Shown here piece after piece: positions 47,951 through 56,702 of a DNA stretch of 64,000 bases. Position numbers and translations under genes: made by a program. Location: positions 248,001 to 312,000 of the forward strand of contig NZ_CP116398.1 of the NCBI RefSeq assembly GCF_029643245.1, written 5' to 3'. The notes below the pieces were generated by a model that was given only the letters and a program-made list of their open reading frames with translations, had not been told where the DNA came from and did not search any database. Source of the DNA: Methylomonas sp. EFPC3. GTDB taxonomy: Bacteria > Pseudomonadota > Gammaproteobacteria > Methylococcales > Methylomonadaceae. Numbering within the stretch: the first letter of the stretch is position 1; each line of letters starts with the position of its first letter.

Positions 47951-50086
47951 ATGACCCATAACCCCGCGCTGGACAAACTGCGTAGCGTATTTGGCTACGA
48001 CAGTTTTCGCGGCCAGCAGCACGCTATCATCGAACAACTGATTGCCGGCCGCGACGTATTGGTGTTGATGCCGACCGGCGGCGGCAAATCGTTGTGTTAC
48101 CAGATTCCGGCCTTGGTGATGGACGGCGTCGGCATCGTCATTTCGCCGTTGATTGCCTTGATGCAAGACCAAGTCAGCGCCTTGCATCAGCTCGGCGTCA
48201 GAGCGGCGTACTTGAATTCCACCTTGTCTCTGGAACAGGTGCGCGACATCGAACAGCGCTTGCAAAGCGGCGAGTTGGATTTGTTGTATATCGCGCCGGA
48301 GCGCTTATCCAATCCGCGCACCCAGGCCTTGTTCAACCGTTGCAAGATTGCCTTGTTCGCGATCGACGAGGCGCATTGTGTCTCGCAATGGGGCCACGAT
48401 TTCCGCGCCGATTACCTGCAATTGTCGGTATTGCACCAGCAATTTCCGACGGTGCCGCGGATTGCGCTGACTGCAACCGCCGACGAACGTACCCGCCAGG
48501 AAATCATTAGCCGCTTGGCGCTGGAACAAGCTCAAATTTTCGTCAGCGGCTTCGACCGGCCCAACATTCGCTACCGGATTGTGCAGAAGGACAATGCCCG
48601 CCAGCAATTGCTGAGTTTTATCCGCAGTGAGCATCCCGGCGATACCGGCATCGTCTATTGCCTGTCGCGTAAAAAAGTCGAGGAAACCGCGGAGTGGCTC
48701 AACCAAAAAGGCCTGCGGGCGTTGCCTTACCACGCCGGTCTGGACCACCAACTGCGGCAGAAGAACCAGCACCAATTTTTGATGGAGGACGGCCTGATCA
48801 TCGTCGCCACCATCGCCTTCGGTATGGGGATCGACAAGCCGAACGTGCGCTTCGTCGCCCATCTGGATTTGCCGAAGAGCATTGAGGCTTACTACCAGGA
48901 AACCGGTCGTGCCGGCCGCGACGGTTTGCCGGCCAACGCCTGGATGGCTTACGGTTTGCAGGACGTGTTGACCTTACGCCAAATGCTGGGAGCCTCCAAC
49001 GCCGATCCGGCCCATAAACGGGTGGAACTGCACAAGCTGGACGCGATGCTGGCCTTATGCGAAACGGTCAGTTGCCGGCGCCAGGCTTTGCTCGGCTATT
49101 TCGGTGACGTCCTGGAGCAGGCCTGCGGCAATTGCGATACCTGTCTGGAGCCGGTCGCGACCTGGGACGGCAGTCTGGCGGCGCAGCAGGCCTTGTCCTG
49201 TATCTACCGCACCGGCCAGCGTTTCGGCGTGACCTACCTGATCGACGTGTTGCTCGGCAAGGACGACGAACGCATCAAGCAATTCGGCCATGATTCGCAG
49301 TCGACTTTCGGCATCGGCAAAGCGCTCGACGAAAAGCGCTGGCGCTCGGTGTTCCGGCAATTGGTGGCCAAATCGTTGGTGGAGATCGACTTCGACGGCC
49401 ACGGCAGTTTGCGTCTGGCCGACGCCTGCCGGCCGGTACTGCGCGGCGAGCAAACCTTGATGCTGCGCAAGGACGTGCAAACCGCCAAAACCCGGCGGGA
49501 GAAATACGAAAAACGCCAGCCGGGCGGGGCGGCGGATACGGCCTTGTGGGACGCGCTAAGGGCCAAGCGCAAACAGTTGGCCGACGAGCAGGACGTGCCG
49601 CCGTATGTGATTTTTCACGATGCGACGTTAATGGCGATGGTGGAGGCCCGGCCGCACAACCACCAGCAGTTGGGGCTGATTTCAGGCATTGGCCAGCGCA
49701 AGCTGGAATTGTACGGCGACGAGTTTTTGGCCGTCTTGGCCGAGTTCGATAACGCGGCAGAGCCGAGTTCCAGCTCCGATACCGTCGTCGAGAGTCTGGA
49801 TTTGTTTCGCTTGGGTTATAGCGTGGAGCAGGTGGCGCGGCAGCGGGGCTTGAGCGAGGATACCGTTTACAACCACATGGCGAAAGCGTTGGAGTCGGGT
49901 TTGGTGGAGTTGGGCGATGTCCTGACCCTGTCGCCGGCAGAGCTCGGCGAAATCGAAGCCGCGTTACTGGCGCGGCCGGACGAGCAACGCAATGCATTGA
50001 AACCGGTATACGAACAGCTGGGTGGAGCTTACAGTTACGGCATACTGCGCTGCGTCCGGGCCGCGCTACAGCGGCAGACGGCCTAG
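47951..50086 (+). CDS. recQ: ATP-dependent DNA helicase RecQ
   Basis: 711 residues from ATG 47951; the in-frame sequence back to 47921 precedes the conserved start. It is a 3'-5' superfamily 2 helicase of recombination and repair. Walker A is [17 protein letters not shown], the DEAH box is [17 protein letters not shown], and motif VI is [14 protein letters not shown]. The RecQ-Ct zinc site has [12 protein letters not shown] and ACGNCDTC. An HRDC domain ([17 protein letters not shown]) follows. An additional C-terminal stretch of about 100 residues ([26 protein letters not shown]) looks like an extra helix-turn-helix (HTH_40/RQC-like) domain. The stop shares a CTAG with the convergent gene. 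Confidence 0.96.
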   Translation: MTHNPALDKLRSVFGYDSFRGQQHAIIEQLIAGRDVLVLMPTGGGKSLCYQIPALVMDGVGIVISPLIALMQDQVSALHQLGVRAAYLNSTLSLEQVRDIEQRLQSGELDLLYIAPERLSNPRTQALFNRCKIALFAIDEAHCVSQWGHDFRADYLQLSVLHQQFPTVPRIALTATADERTRQEIISRLALEQAQIFVSGFDRPNIRYRIVQKDNARQQLLSFIRSEHPGDTGIVYCLSRKKVEETAEWLNQKGLRALPYHAGLDHQLRQKNQHQFLMEDGLIIVATIAFGMGIDKPNVRFVAHLDLPKSIEAYYQETGRAGRDGLPANAWMAYGLQDVLTLRQMLGASNADPAHKRVELHKLDAMLALCETVSCRRQALLGYFGDVLEQACGNCDTCLEPVATWDGSLAAQQALSCIYRTGQRFGVTYLIDVLLGKDDERIKQFGHDSQSTFGIGKALDEKRWRSVFRQLVAKSLVEIDFDGHGSLRLADACRPVLRGEQTLMLRKDVQTAKTRREKYEKRQPGGAADTALWDALRAKRKQLADEQDVPPYVIFHDATLMAMVEARPHNHQQLGLISGIGQRKLELYGDEFLAVLAEFDNAAEPSSSSDTVVESLDLFRLGYSVEQVARQRGLSEDTVYNHMAKALESGLVELGDVLTLSPAELGEIEAALLARPDEQRNALKPVYEQLGGAYSYGILRCVRAALQRQTA

Positions 50087-50529
50087 ACTTGAGCGACCTC
50101 TGCCAGTTGGAAGCAGTAGTCGGTTTTCAGGCAATGGTCCAGCCATTTCTGTAGAAAATAGTTCAAACGCCACTTGTAATCGCGAATTTCAATCAGGTCG
50201 CCGGGATCCTGGTAGACCTTATCCACCGTCGGTCGGTCGTTGTCGCGGATGACTTCTGCCAGTTGGGCATCGAGATAGATTCGGATTTTGACCGCCGGTA
50301 CCACCAGTTCCGAGCGTTGCTGATTGAAGCAGTGGGTTAGTTCGATGGTCAAGGTGTACGGATTGCGTTCCAGCACGTCCAGATAGAGAGCCGGTCTGTT
50401 CTGGGTTAACCCGATTGCGGATTTATCGAAGGAACGTAAATTAGGGATTAACTTGAACAATTTCTGATAGTTGGATTCGCACAGCTGTTCCAGGCAAAAC
50501 GAGGTGTTGACCGGCTGCACCAGGCTCAT
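50083..50529 (-). CDS. DUF1249 family protein
   Basis: 148 residues from 50529. The opening [20 protein letters not shown] and [34 protein letters not shown] match the DUF1249 family found next to nudF/cpdA in many gammaproteobacteria. [26 protein letters not shown] is the conserved C-terminal block. Function is unknown. It begins just downstream of queD (2 bases after its stop), so it is likely cotranscribed with it. Its TAG stop is within the CTAG that also ends recQ on the other strand. Confidence 0.88.
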   Translation of the reverse strand: MSLVQPVNTSFCLEQLCESNYQKLFKLIPNLRSFDKSAIGLTQNRPALYLDVLERNPYTLTIELTHCFNQQRSELVVPAVKIRIYLDAQLAEVIRDNDRPTVDKVYQDPGDLIEIRDYKWRLNYFLQKWLDHCLKTDYCFQLAEVAQV

Positions 50530-50531
50530 CG

Positions 50532-50936
50532 TCAATCTTCCCGATAGCAGGCGTTGGCGCTGGCGGTTTCCCAAAGCACCACTTGGTCGACGTTGAAGCC
50601 CTGCTGTTTGACGTACTGGTAAATCATTTTGCTGAGCACTTCGGCCGTGGGATGTTCGTCTATGGCCAAATATTGTTCGTTATTGGCGATCAGTGCCGGA
50701 ATGATCGGGTCGTCTTTGTGCAACAGAAAATTATGGTCCAAGACGTCGTCGATAAAGCTTTCGACGCAGGCTTTGACGTCGGAAAAATCGCAGACCATGC
50801 CTTGCTGGTTGAGTTGTTCCTGCCGAATCGAAATGCTGGCTTTGACGCTGTGGCCGTGCAGGTTTCGGCACTTGCCCGGATGATTCATCAGGCGGTGACC
50901 GTAACAAAAATAAACTTCTTTGGTGATGATATACAT
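50532..50936 (-). CDS. queD: 6-carboxy-tetrahydropterin synthase
   Basis: 134 residues. It converts 7,8-dihydroneopterin triphosphate to 6-carboxy-tetrahydropterin in queuosine synthesis. The metal-binding histidines are in CYGHRLMNHPGKCRNLHGHS, which also contains the catalytic Cys near residue 23. The acid/base partners are in DFSDVKACVESFIDDVLDHNFLL and VVLWETASANACY, and the conserved ETAS block is present. It may alternatively serve another pterin route (PTPS family), but length and motifs match bacterial QueD. No other queuosine gene is nearby. Confidence 0.93.
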   Translation of the reverse strand: MYIITKEVYFCYGHRLMNHPGKCRNLHGHSVKASISIRQEQLNQQGMVCDFSDVKACVESFIDDVLDHNFLLHKDDPIIPALIANNEQYLAIDEHPTAEVLSKMIYQYVKQQGFNVDQVVLWETASANACYRED

Positions 50937-50973
50937 AGCGTGCGACTTCCTTGTGGAGCGGCGGATCGGGTCC

Positions 50974-51273
50974 TTAATTGCCTTTGATGCTTTTGATCGA
51001 CGCGGCGATTTCGTAATTGCCGTCGTTTTGTTTGACGCTGCGCACGACTTCGATGAACGCGGTCATCGGCGGTGTGATCGGTGTTTTCGGCAGAATGCTC
51101 ACTTCCAGAGCCAAGCCGATATCGAACGGGCGGGCGGCGATAAACGAGACGCCGGCGCCGCTCAGCGTGGTGCATCTGCCAGTGCTGACTTGGTCCGAGT
51201 CGGCCAACCGGTAAGTAATGTCGCAGTCGACGTCCATGCGGATGTAATCGCGTTTTTCATCATGAGTCAGCAT
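50974..51273 (-). CDS. PilZ domain protein
   Basis: 99 residues, a stand-alone PilZ domain. KRDYIRMDVDCDITYR contains the RxxxR-like c-di-GMP-binding element (Lys-Arg-x-x-x-Arg). TLSGAGVSFIAARPFDIG is the second motif, in which the usual [D/N]xSxxG has Thr in place of the first acidic or Asn residue, so affinity may be altered. Typical PilZ adaptors of this size regulate motility or polysaccharide export through c-di-GMP. It is 37 bases upstream of queD on the same strand. The preceding 230 bases contain no gene. Confidence 0.85.
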   Translation of the reverse strand: MLTHDEKRDYIRMDVDCDITYRLADSDQVSTGRCTTLSGAGVSFIAARPFDIGLALEVSILPKTPITPPMTAFIEVVRSVKQNDGNYEIAASIKSIKGN

Positions 51274-51503
51274 TGAGTTCCTCCGATTCGAAGTGAGCGT
51301 GGTGGGTAAACGAACAATGGCGGGAGTGTACTATAAAAAAAACCGGTTCTGGGCAGGAAAACGTTGCGCTTGCACTTGACATGTTTATTTTGCCGAGCAG
51401 CTCAGGAATTTTGGGTTCCGTCGCCGGCCAGGCATTGGATAAGGGCGGATTTTGGGCTACGCGCCGGTGTCGGCGGTTGCCGGCACGCCCGGCCGTAATG
51501 CGC

Positions 51504-52466
51504 CTATTCCGTCAAGCCGGCAGCCTGCATATCGGCATGGTAAGACGACCTGACCAAAGGCGCGCTGGCAACCTGGCGGAAGCCCAATTCGCGGGCGATC
51601 TCGGCGTAACGGGCGAATTGGTCCGGATGGATGTATTCCCGCACCGGCAGATGGTCTTTGCTAGGCTGCAGATATTGGCCCAGCGTCAGCATGCTGCAAC
51701 CGTGGGCCAGCAAATCCCGCATGACTTGCACCACTTCGGCTTCGGTTTCGCCTATCCCCAGCATCAGGCCGGATTTGGTCGGCACCTGCGGCAAGCGTTG
51801 TTTGTGCTGTTCCAGTAATTGCAGCGAGGTTGAATAATCGGCGCCTGGGCGGGCTTGCAGGTACAGGCGCGGCACCGTTTCCAGGTTGTGGTTGAATACG
51901 TCGCAAGGTTGGTTTTGCAAAATGTCGAGTGCTGTGCCCATCCGGCCGCGGAAATCCGGTACCAATACTTCGATCGTGGTTTGCGGCGAATTGGCCCGGA
52001 CTTGGGCTATGCAGGCGGCAAAATGGCCGGCACCGCCGTCGCGCAAATCGTCGCGGTTGACCGAGGTGATGACGACGTATTTCAAGCCCATCGCGGCGAT
52101 GGTCTCGGCCAGATTGGTCGGTTCTTCCGGGTCCAGCGGCTGCGGTTTGCCGTGGGCGACGTCGCAGAACGGGCAGCGCCGGGTGCATAAATCGCCCATG
52201 ATCATGAAGGTCGCGGTACCGTGGCTGAAACATTCGCCCAGATTGGGGCAGGCAGCTTCTTCGCAGACGCTATGCAAACGGTGTTCGCGCAGCGATTGCT
52301 TGATCTTGTTGACTTGGTCGCCGCTCGGCAGTTTGACCCGAATCCAATCCGGCTTGCGCAACGGCGGTTCGCCGGTCTGTTCAACTTTGACCGGTATCCG
52401 CGACAGCTTGTCGGCTTTGCGTTGGTGGGTTTGCGGGGTGGTGCGGGACGGGGCGTTGAATGTCAT
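51504..52466 (-). CDS. lipA: Lipoyl synthase
   Basis: 320 residues. A radical SAM enzyme that inserts two sulfurs into octanoyl domains of 2-oxoacid dehydrogenases and the glycine cleavage system. The auxiliary cluster cysteines are in [13 protein letters not shown] near residue 68, and the radical SAM CxxxCxxC is in [15 protein letters not shown] near 94. The C-terminal [10 protein letters not shown] has the conserved final Ser (RSSYHA). The ATG overlaps the lipB stop, so octanoyl transfer and sulfur insertion are coupled. Confidence 0.97.
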   Translation of the reverse strand: MTFNAPSRTTPQTHQRKADKLSRIPVKVEQTGEPPLRKPDWIRVKLPSGDQVNKIKQSLREHRLHSVCEEAACPNLGECFSHGTATFMIMGDLCTRRCPFCDVAHGKPQPLDPEEPTNLAETIAAMGLKYVVITSVNRDDLRDGGAGHFAACIAQVRANSPQTTIEVLVPDFRGRMGTALDILQNQPCDVFNHNLETVPRLYLQARPGADYSTSLQLLEQHKQRLPQVPTKSGLMLGIGETEAEVVQVMRDLLAHGCSMLTLGQYLQPSKDHLPVREYIHPDQFARYAEIARELGFRQVASAPLVRSSYHADMQAAGLTE

Positions 52467-53077
52467 GGTTCGATAGCCTTCAGCAATTGGTGGACCAGCG
52501 GCACCGCCAGTTCTTGAGTCGATATCTTAACCCCCAAATCCGCGAGTTGGGTCACTTGCAGTCCGGGGTAGCCGCAGGGGTTGATGTCTCGAAACGGGCC
52601 GAGATCCATCGCGTTGTTGATACTGATACCGTGATAACAGCAGCCGCGTTTGACGCGCAAGCCCAGCGAAGCGATCTTGCGGCCTGCGACGTATACCCCC
52701 GGCGCATCGGGTCTGGCCGCTGCCGATATACCGTATTGGCTCAGCGTGGCGATGGCGGCGTTTTCCAGCAGGCTGACCATTTGCCGCGGCCCTTGGTTCA
52801 AGCGGCGTAAATCGGCCAACAGATATACCACCAGTTGGCCGGGGCCGTGGTAAGTGACTTGGCCGCCGCGGTCGGATTCGACGACGGGGATGTCGGTGTT
52901 AGCCAGTAGATGTTCGCGTTTGCCGTTCAGACCCAGGGTGTAGACTGGCGGATGTTCGACGATCCAGATTTGATCCGGACTGTCCGGCAGTCGGTCGGCC
53001 GTGTGCTGTTGCATGGCGCGCCAGACTTCGACGTAGTCGCGCAGGCCCAACTGGCGCAGTTCGGTGTTGCCGTTCAC
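52463..53077 (-). CDS. lipB: Octanoyl-[ACP]:protein octanoyltransferase
   Basis: 204 residues. It moves octanoyl from acyl carrier protein to lipoyl domains. [20 protein letters not shown], the glycine-rich [20 protein letters not shown] and [24 protein letters not shown] carry the conserved His and Lys. The catalytic Cys lies in [13 protein letters not shown] near residue 169. It overlaps lipA by 4 bases and follows the DUF493 gene by 8 bases. Confidence 0.96.
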   Translation of the reverse strand: MNGNTELRQLGLRDYVEVWRAMQQHTADRLPDSPDQIWIVEHPPVYTLGLNGKREHLLANTDIPVVESDRGGQVTYHGPGQLVVYLLADLRRLNQGPRQMVSLLENAAIATLSQYGISAAARPDAPGVYVAGRKIASLGLRVKRGCCYHGISINNAMDLGPFRDINPCGYPGLQVTQLADLGVKISTQELAVPLVHQLLKAIEP

Positions 53078-53085
53078 GGGCGAAC

Positions 53086-53352
53086 TTACAGCGCCATCAA
53101 GACGTCCGGGCAGGCGGTCAGGCCCAGATAGATTGCATCCAATTGTTCGCGGCTGGTGGCTTCGATGACGACGGTGACCGCCGTGTAATTGCCGCCTTTG
53201 CTGGGGCGGCTGGTGACGGCGCCCTCACGGATGTCCGGGACGTGGCGGCGAATGATTTCGACCACGATCGCGTCGAAGTCGTCGCGGCTTCTGCCCATGG
53301 CCTTGATCGGAAATTGGCAGGGAAATTCGAGTAAGGATTCGGATTCGGTCAT
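53086..53352 (-). CDS. ybeD: DUF493 (YbeD) family protein
   Basis: 88 residues, matching YbeD of E. coli, which also lies beside lipB. LLEFPCQFPIKAMGRSRDDFDAIVVEIIRRH and GNYTAVTVVIEATSREQLDAIYLGLTACPDVLMAL are the typical ferredoxin-like ACT-type fold blocks. It may be an allosteric or regulatory factor for lipoate metabolism; its function is not established. It overlaps the dat stop by 4 bases and precedes lipB. Confidence 0.93.
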   Translation of the reverse strand: MTESESLLEFPCQFPIKAMGRSRDDFDAIVVEIIRRHVPDIREGAVTSRPSKGGNYTAVTVVIEATSREQLDAIYLGLTACPDVLMAL

Positions 53353-54191
53353 GACAAAGCGTTCTTATAAGCTTGCAACAATTCGTCCATGCGTTTCCAG
53401 AGCGGGCCGGGTTTACCGTCGCCGATCGCGGCACCGTCCAGGTTTACCACCGGTACGATTTCGCGGGTGGAACTGACCACCCAGACTTCGCTGGCTTGTT
53501 GCAGCGCTTCCAGGGCGATGATGTCTTCCCGGTAAGAGATTTGGTGCGCTGCCGCCAATTCCAGAATCACGTCGCGGGTGATGCCCGGCAGGATTTCGTG
53601 GCCTTTCGGCGGCGTAATCAACTCGCCGTCGATAACGGCAAACAGATTGCTGGCAGCGCCTTCAATGACGTAACCGTTTTTGACCAGAATCGCTTCAGTG
53701 CAGCCGCGGTCGACGGCTTCCTGGCGTAGCAGGATGTTGGCCAGTAGCGTGATGGCTTTGATGTCGCACAATTGCCAGCGGGTGTCGTCCAACGTAATCG
53801 CTTTGATGCCTTCGCTACGGCCGGGGAAGGGCAGGATGTCGGCAGACATTGCGAACACGGTCGGCGTGGTCTGGGCCGGGAACGCGTGATCCCGTTTCGG
53901 CGCCCAGCCGCGGGTGACTTGCAGGTAAATGTATTGGTCGCGGCCGTCGTCGGCCAGTAGCGGCCGGAATATCGCTTCCCATTCGGCCACGCTATGCGCC
54001 AGCGGCAAACGGATACCGGCCAGGCTGTTGTTCAGGCGGGCGATGTGGTCTTCCAGCCGGAACAGGCGGCCTTTGTAGGCCGGAATTACTTCGTAGACGC
54101 CGTCGCCGAACAAAAAGCCGCGGTCCAGCACCGAGACCTTGGCCTCGGCCAGCGGCAGGTATTCGCCGTTTAGATAGACTTGTTGCGTCAT
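53349..54191 (-). CDS. dat: D-amino acid aminotransferase
   Basis: 280 residues. A class IV PLP-dependent transaminase (branched-chain/D-amino acid group) making D-glutamate or D-alanine. YLNGEYLPLAEAKVSVLDRGFLFGDGVYE is the fold-IV start. The PLP lysine is in ICDIKAITLLANILLRQEA (near residue 145). EAILVKNGYVIEGAASNLF and GITRDVILELA follow. It sits between dacA and ybeD, so a supply of D-amino acids for peptidoglycan is likely. Length and active-site order fit Dat better than IlvE, but the split is not absolute. Confidence 0.9.
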   Translation of the reverse strand: MTQQVYLNGEYLPLAEAKVSVLDRGFLFGDGVYEVIPAYKGRLFRLEDHIARLNNSLAGIRLPLAHSVAEWEAIFRPLLADDGRDQYIYLQVTRGWAPKRDHAFPAQTTPTVFAMSADILPFPGRSEGIKAITLDDTRWQLCDIKAITLLANILLRQEAVDRGCTEAILVKNGYVIEGAASNLFAVIDGELITPPKGHEILPGITRDVILELAAAHQISYREDIIALEALQQASEVWVVSSTREIVPVVNLDGAAIGDGKPGPLWKRMDELLQAYKNALS

Positions 54192-55351
54192 TCCTTCTCC
54201 AGCAAACCGATCGCGGCATCGTACAGGCGACGGAACAGGCCGCCTTCGGCCACGCTATCCAACGCCACCAGAGGCTTGCTGGCAACCGGGTCGCCGGCCA
54301 GGGTAATGTTCAAACTGCCGACTACATCGCCTTTGTTGAGCGGGGCGAATACGCCTTTGTCGATCTGGGTCTCGGCTTTCAGTTCGTTGAAGTGCTTACG
54401 CGGTGCGGTCACGTACAGGTCTTCCGCCAAGCCGACGGCCAATTTCGATGTCACGCCTTTGCGAATCCGGGTTTCGGCCAAGGCCTTGCTGCCCTCGTAC
54501 AAGCGGTGGGTTTCGAAGAAACGGAACCCGTAATTCAGCAGCGACTGGCTTTCGTTAGAGCGGGCATTGGCGCTGGCGGTACCCATCACCACCGAGATCA
54601 GGCGCATGTCTTCGCGTTTGGCCGAAGCCACCATGCAGTAGCCGGCGTCGTCGGTAAAGCCGGTTTTCAGGCCGTCGACCGACGGATCGCGCCACAGCAG
54701 CAGATTGCGGTTTTGTTGGGTGATGCCGTTGTAGGTGAATTCCTTTTGCGAATCCCAGCGGTAGTATTCCGGAAATTCGCGGATCACCGCCTGCGCCAGC
54801 AGCGCCAAATCCCGCGCCGAGCTGTAATGATTGGGGCTGGGCAGGCCGGTGGCGTTTTCGAAATGGCTGTTGGCCATGCCCAGGCGGCTGGCTTGTTCGT
54901 TCATCATCGTTGCGAACGTTTGCTCGCTGCCGGCGACGTGTTCGGCCAAGGCCACGCTGGCGTCGTTACCGGATTGGATGATCATGCCTTGCAGCAAGTC
55001 TTCGACCCGGACTTGTTTATTGACTTCGACAAACATTTTTGAGCCGCCGGTTTCCCAGGCGTTCTGGCTGATCGTGACTTTCTCGTCCAAGGTTAAATGT
55101 CCGGCTTTCAATTCGCGGAACACGACGTAGGCTGTCATGATTTTGGTCAAGCTGGCCGGTGCGACGCGCTTGTCGGCATCTTTCTCGGCCAGAATCCGGC
55201 TGCTGTCGAAATCCAACAAAAAGTAACTGGAGGCGGCGACGCTGGGGGCGGCCGGGGTGAAAATCGGGCCGGCGGCTGACAAAGACAGGCTGGTGAACAG
55301 TAACAGCAGCCCGCCAAACAGGCTGAATGTCATGCGAAGAGGGTGTCTCAT
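54188..55351 (-). CDS. dacA: D-alanyl-D-alanine carboxypeptidase (PBP5/6 type)
   Basis: 387 residues. A Sec signal (TFSLFGGLLLLFTSLSLSAAG) exports it to the periplasm. The S11 active site has SLTKIMTAYV (SxxK) near residue 67, SGNDASVALA (SxN) near 130 and DGLKTGFTDDAG (KTG) near 230. The C-terminal beta domain and the amphipathic anchor (LFRRLYDAAIGLLEKE) attach it to the inner membrane. It trims terminal D-Ala from peptidoglycan pentapeptides. The start overlaps dat by 4 bases. The dacA-dat-ybeD-lipB-lipA order is conserved in many gammaproteobacteria. Confidence 0.95.
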   Translation of the reverse strand: MRHPLRMTFSLFGGLLLLFTSLSLSAAGPIFTPAAPSVAASSYFLLDFDSSRILAEKDADKRVAPASLTKIMTAYVVFRELKAGHLTLDEKVTISQNAWETGGSKMFVEVNKQVRVEDLLQGMIIQSGNDASVALAEHVAGSEQTFATMMNEQASRLGMANSHFENATGLPSPNHYSSARDLALLAQAVIREFPEYYRWDSQKEFTYNGITQQNRNLLLWRDPSVDGLKTGFTDDAGYCMVASAKREDMRLISVVMGTASANARSNESQSLLNYGFRFFETHRLYEGSKALAETRIRKGVTSKLAVGLAEDLYVTAPRKHFNELKAETQIDKGVFAPLNKGDVVGSLNITLAGDPVASKPLVALDSVAEGGLFRRLYDAAIGLLEKE

Positions 55352-55386
55352 GATTGCGATATTCGTATGTCGTTCGGGAAGCCGCT

Positions 55387-55395
55387 ATTGTATCA
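55387..55395 (-). promoter_or_regulatory. Extended -10 promoter for dacA
   Basis: On the minus strand, TGA followed by TACAAT lies 36 bases before the dacA ATG. The -35 region (TTCTAA with a 17-base spacer) is weak, as expected of an extended -10 promoter. Confidence 0.45.
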
Positions 55396-55475
55396 CCCCC
55401 GGCTCCCGCTTAGAAAAACCCGAACGCCGGGGCCGCAATACGCAAGCGGTGCGCGTTCCGGTCGGCGTCCGACGG

Positions 55476-56108
55476 CTAGCGTTCGCCGGCGCAAATCCTG
55501 AATCGGCAGGCGCAATCCTGCTGCGCCATACACGCCGTTTGTTCGATCGGACTCTCCAATAAGGTGCCGATCAGCGCCCGGTCGAATTCGCACAATTCCG
55601 GGAATTGCTGAGCCAAGTCGTGGTAGACGCAGTTCACCGCTTTCAAGCTGAGTTGGCCGTTTTCGGTTTCCAATTCGGCGCGGTAGCCCAGCGTCTGCAT
55701 CAATTCGACCAAAGTCTGGCGTTTCGCTGCCGGATCTTTGCCATTGAACTGCGGTGCCAACGACTGCGCCAGATTGACGCCCATCCGCGCCAGCATTTGC
55801 CGCAGGGCGGCTTCGCCGAGTTCTGATTTCAGTTCCGCCAATAACAAGGTGCAGAACCAGCCGTATTGCTTCGGCAAGCGGTTACGTCCCAGCTCCGTCA
55901 ATTTGTAACTGCGCGCCGGCCGGCCGCCGGTGCTGTTCAAGGCCGCTTCGGCGACCAGTTGTTCTTTTTCCAATCCGACTAAATGCTGTTTCACGGCATT
56001 GCGCGAAATCTGCATTTCGACGGCCAGTTCGTCGATGCTTAGCCCGTTCGATGCAGCGAGCAGTAAATTCAGGATTTGTTCTTGGCGGGAGCCGCTGGGT
56101 TGGGTCAT
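55476..56108 (-). CDS. SufR-like DeoR/ArsR-type Fe-S regulator
   Basis: 210 residues from 56108. The N-terminal winged helix-turn-helix reads QEQILNLLLAASNGLSIDELAVEMQISRNAVKQHLVGLEKEQLV, with the wing GGRPARSYKLTELG. The C-terminal sensor has Cys160, Cys173, Cys193, Cys199, Cys201 and Cys206. The first pair has the CX12C spacing of cyanobacterial SufR, suggesting an Fe-S cluster that senses iron, oxygen or nitric oxide. It is divergent from the haemoglobin and reductase genes and probably controls them through the palindrome at 56206-56229. No suf or isc genes are nearby, so it is unlikely to be dedicated to cluster biogenesis. Confidence 0.8.
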   Translation of the reverse strand: MTQPSGSRQEQILNLLLAASNGLSIDELAVEMQISRNAVKQHLVGLEKEQLVAEAALNSTGGRPARSYKLTELGRNRLPKQYGWFCTLLLAELKSELGEAALRQMLARMGVNLAQSLAPQFNGKDPAAKRQTLVELMQTLGYRAELETENGQLSLKAVNCVYHDLAQQFPELCEFDRALIGTLLESPIEQTACMAQQDCACRFRICAGER

Positions 56109-56205
56109 GGCAATGCTGCAAGTCAAAGGCTGGAGATGGCGCAATTCTATGCCGGAATCGGTGCTCGGCAAAGTATCGGAAAAGCCGATAGCTAATATAA
56201 ATAAG

Positions 56206-56229
56206 TTTTATAATACAAATATTGTAAAA
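56206..56229. promoter_or_regulatory. 24-bp inverted repeat over the haemoglobin promoter
   Basis: Arms TTTTATAATA and TATTGTAAAA pair with one mismatch across a 4-base CAAA spacer. The left arm contains a perfect TATAAT (56209-56214). The position, in the 198-base divergent gap, is right for a repressor that blocks the -10 region. Confidence 0.6.
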
Positions 56230-56306
56230 GCGGTCGGGTTGGCTTATTCTGACCCCCGGCTTCGACAAGCCGTACCGATTCATCCATTCCATATAGGCAG
56301 AACAAT

Positions 56307-56687
56307 ATGAGCGAAACCACTGCAACTCTGTACGAACAACTAGGCGGCGAAGCCGCAGTCAATGCTGCGGTCGATATCTTCTACCGCAAAGTGCTGAGCG
56401 ACCATCGCATCAACCGCTTCTTCGACCACACCGACATGGACAAACAGGCCGCCAAGCAAAAAGCCTTTTTGACGATGGCTTTCGGTGGTCCCAACAATTA
56501 TTCCGGCGCCGACATGCGCCAGGCCCATGCTCATCTGGTGAAAAAACTGGGCCTGGACGACTCCCATTTCGACGCCGTGGTCGAAAATCTGGCGATGACC
56601 TTGCAGGAATTGAATGTGCCTCAGGCCTTGATCCAGCAAGTCGCGGCGATTGCCGAAACCACACGCAACGACGTGCTGGGCCGCTAA
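56307..56687 (+). CDS. glbN: Group I truncated haemoglobin
   Basis: 126 residues. The 2/2 globin fold begins TLYEQLGGEAAVNAAVDIFYRKVLSD, with the Tyr at position B10 (Tyr26) that hydrogen-bonds haem ligands. The haem-pocket MAFGGPNNYSG and MRQAHAHL, with a likely proximal His74, follow. The C-terminal helix reads VPQALIQQVAAIAETTRNDVL. Such proteins bind O2 and NO, and several act as NO dioxygenases when a reductase is available. One is encoded 15 bases downstream. A clear TATAAT lies about 90 bases upstream within an inverted repeat. Confidence 0.93.
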   Translation: MSETTATLYEQLGGEAAVNAAVDIFYRKVLSDHRINRFFDHTDMDKQAAKQKAFLTMAFGGPNNYSGADMRQAHAHLVKKLGLDDSHFDAVVENLAMTLQELNVPQALIQQVAAIAETTRNDVLGR

Positions 56688-56702
56688 GCGGAGATGCAGG
56701 TC

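Noticed and set aside
51274..51503. Possible small gene or RNA in the 230-base gap between the PilZ gene and lipA
   Set aside because: The short frame there has no ribosome site or motif. A TATAGT on the minus strand lacks a matching -35, so nothing could be supported.
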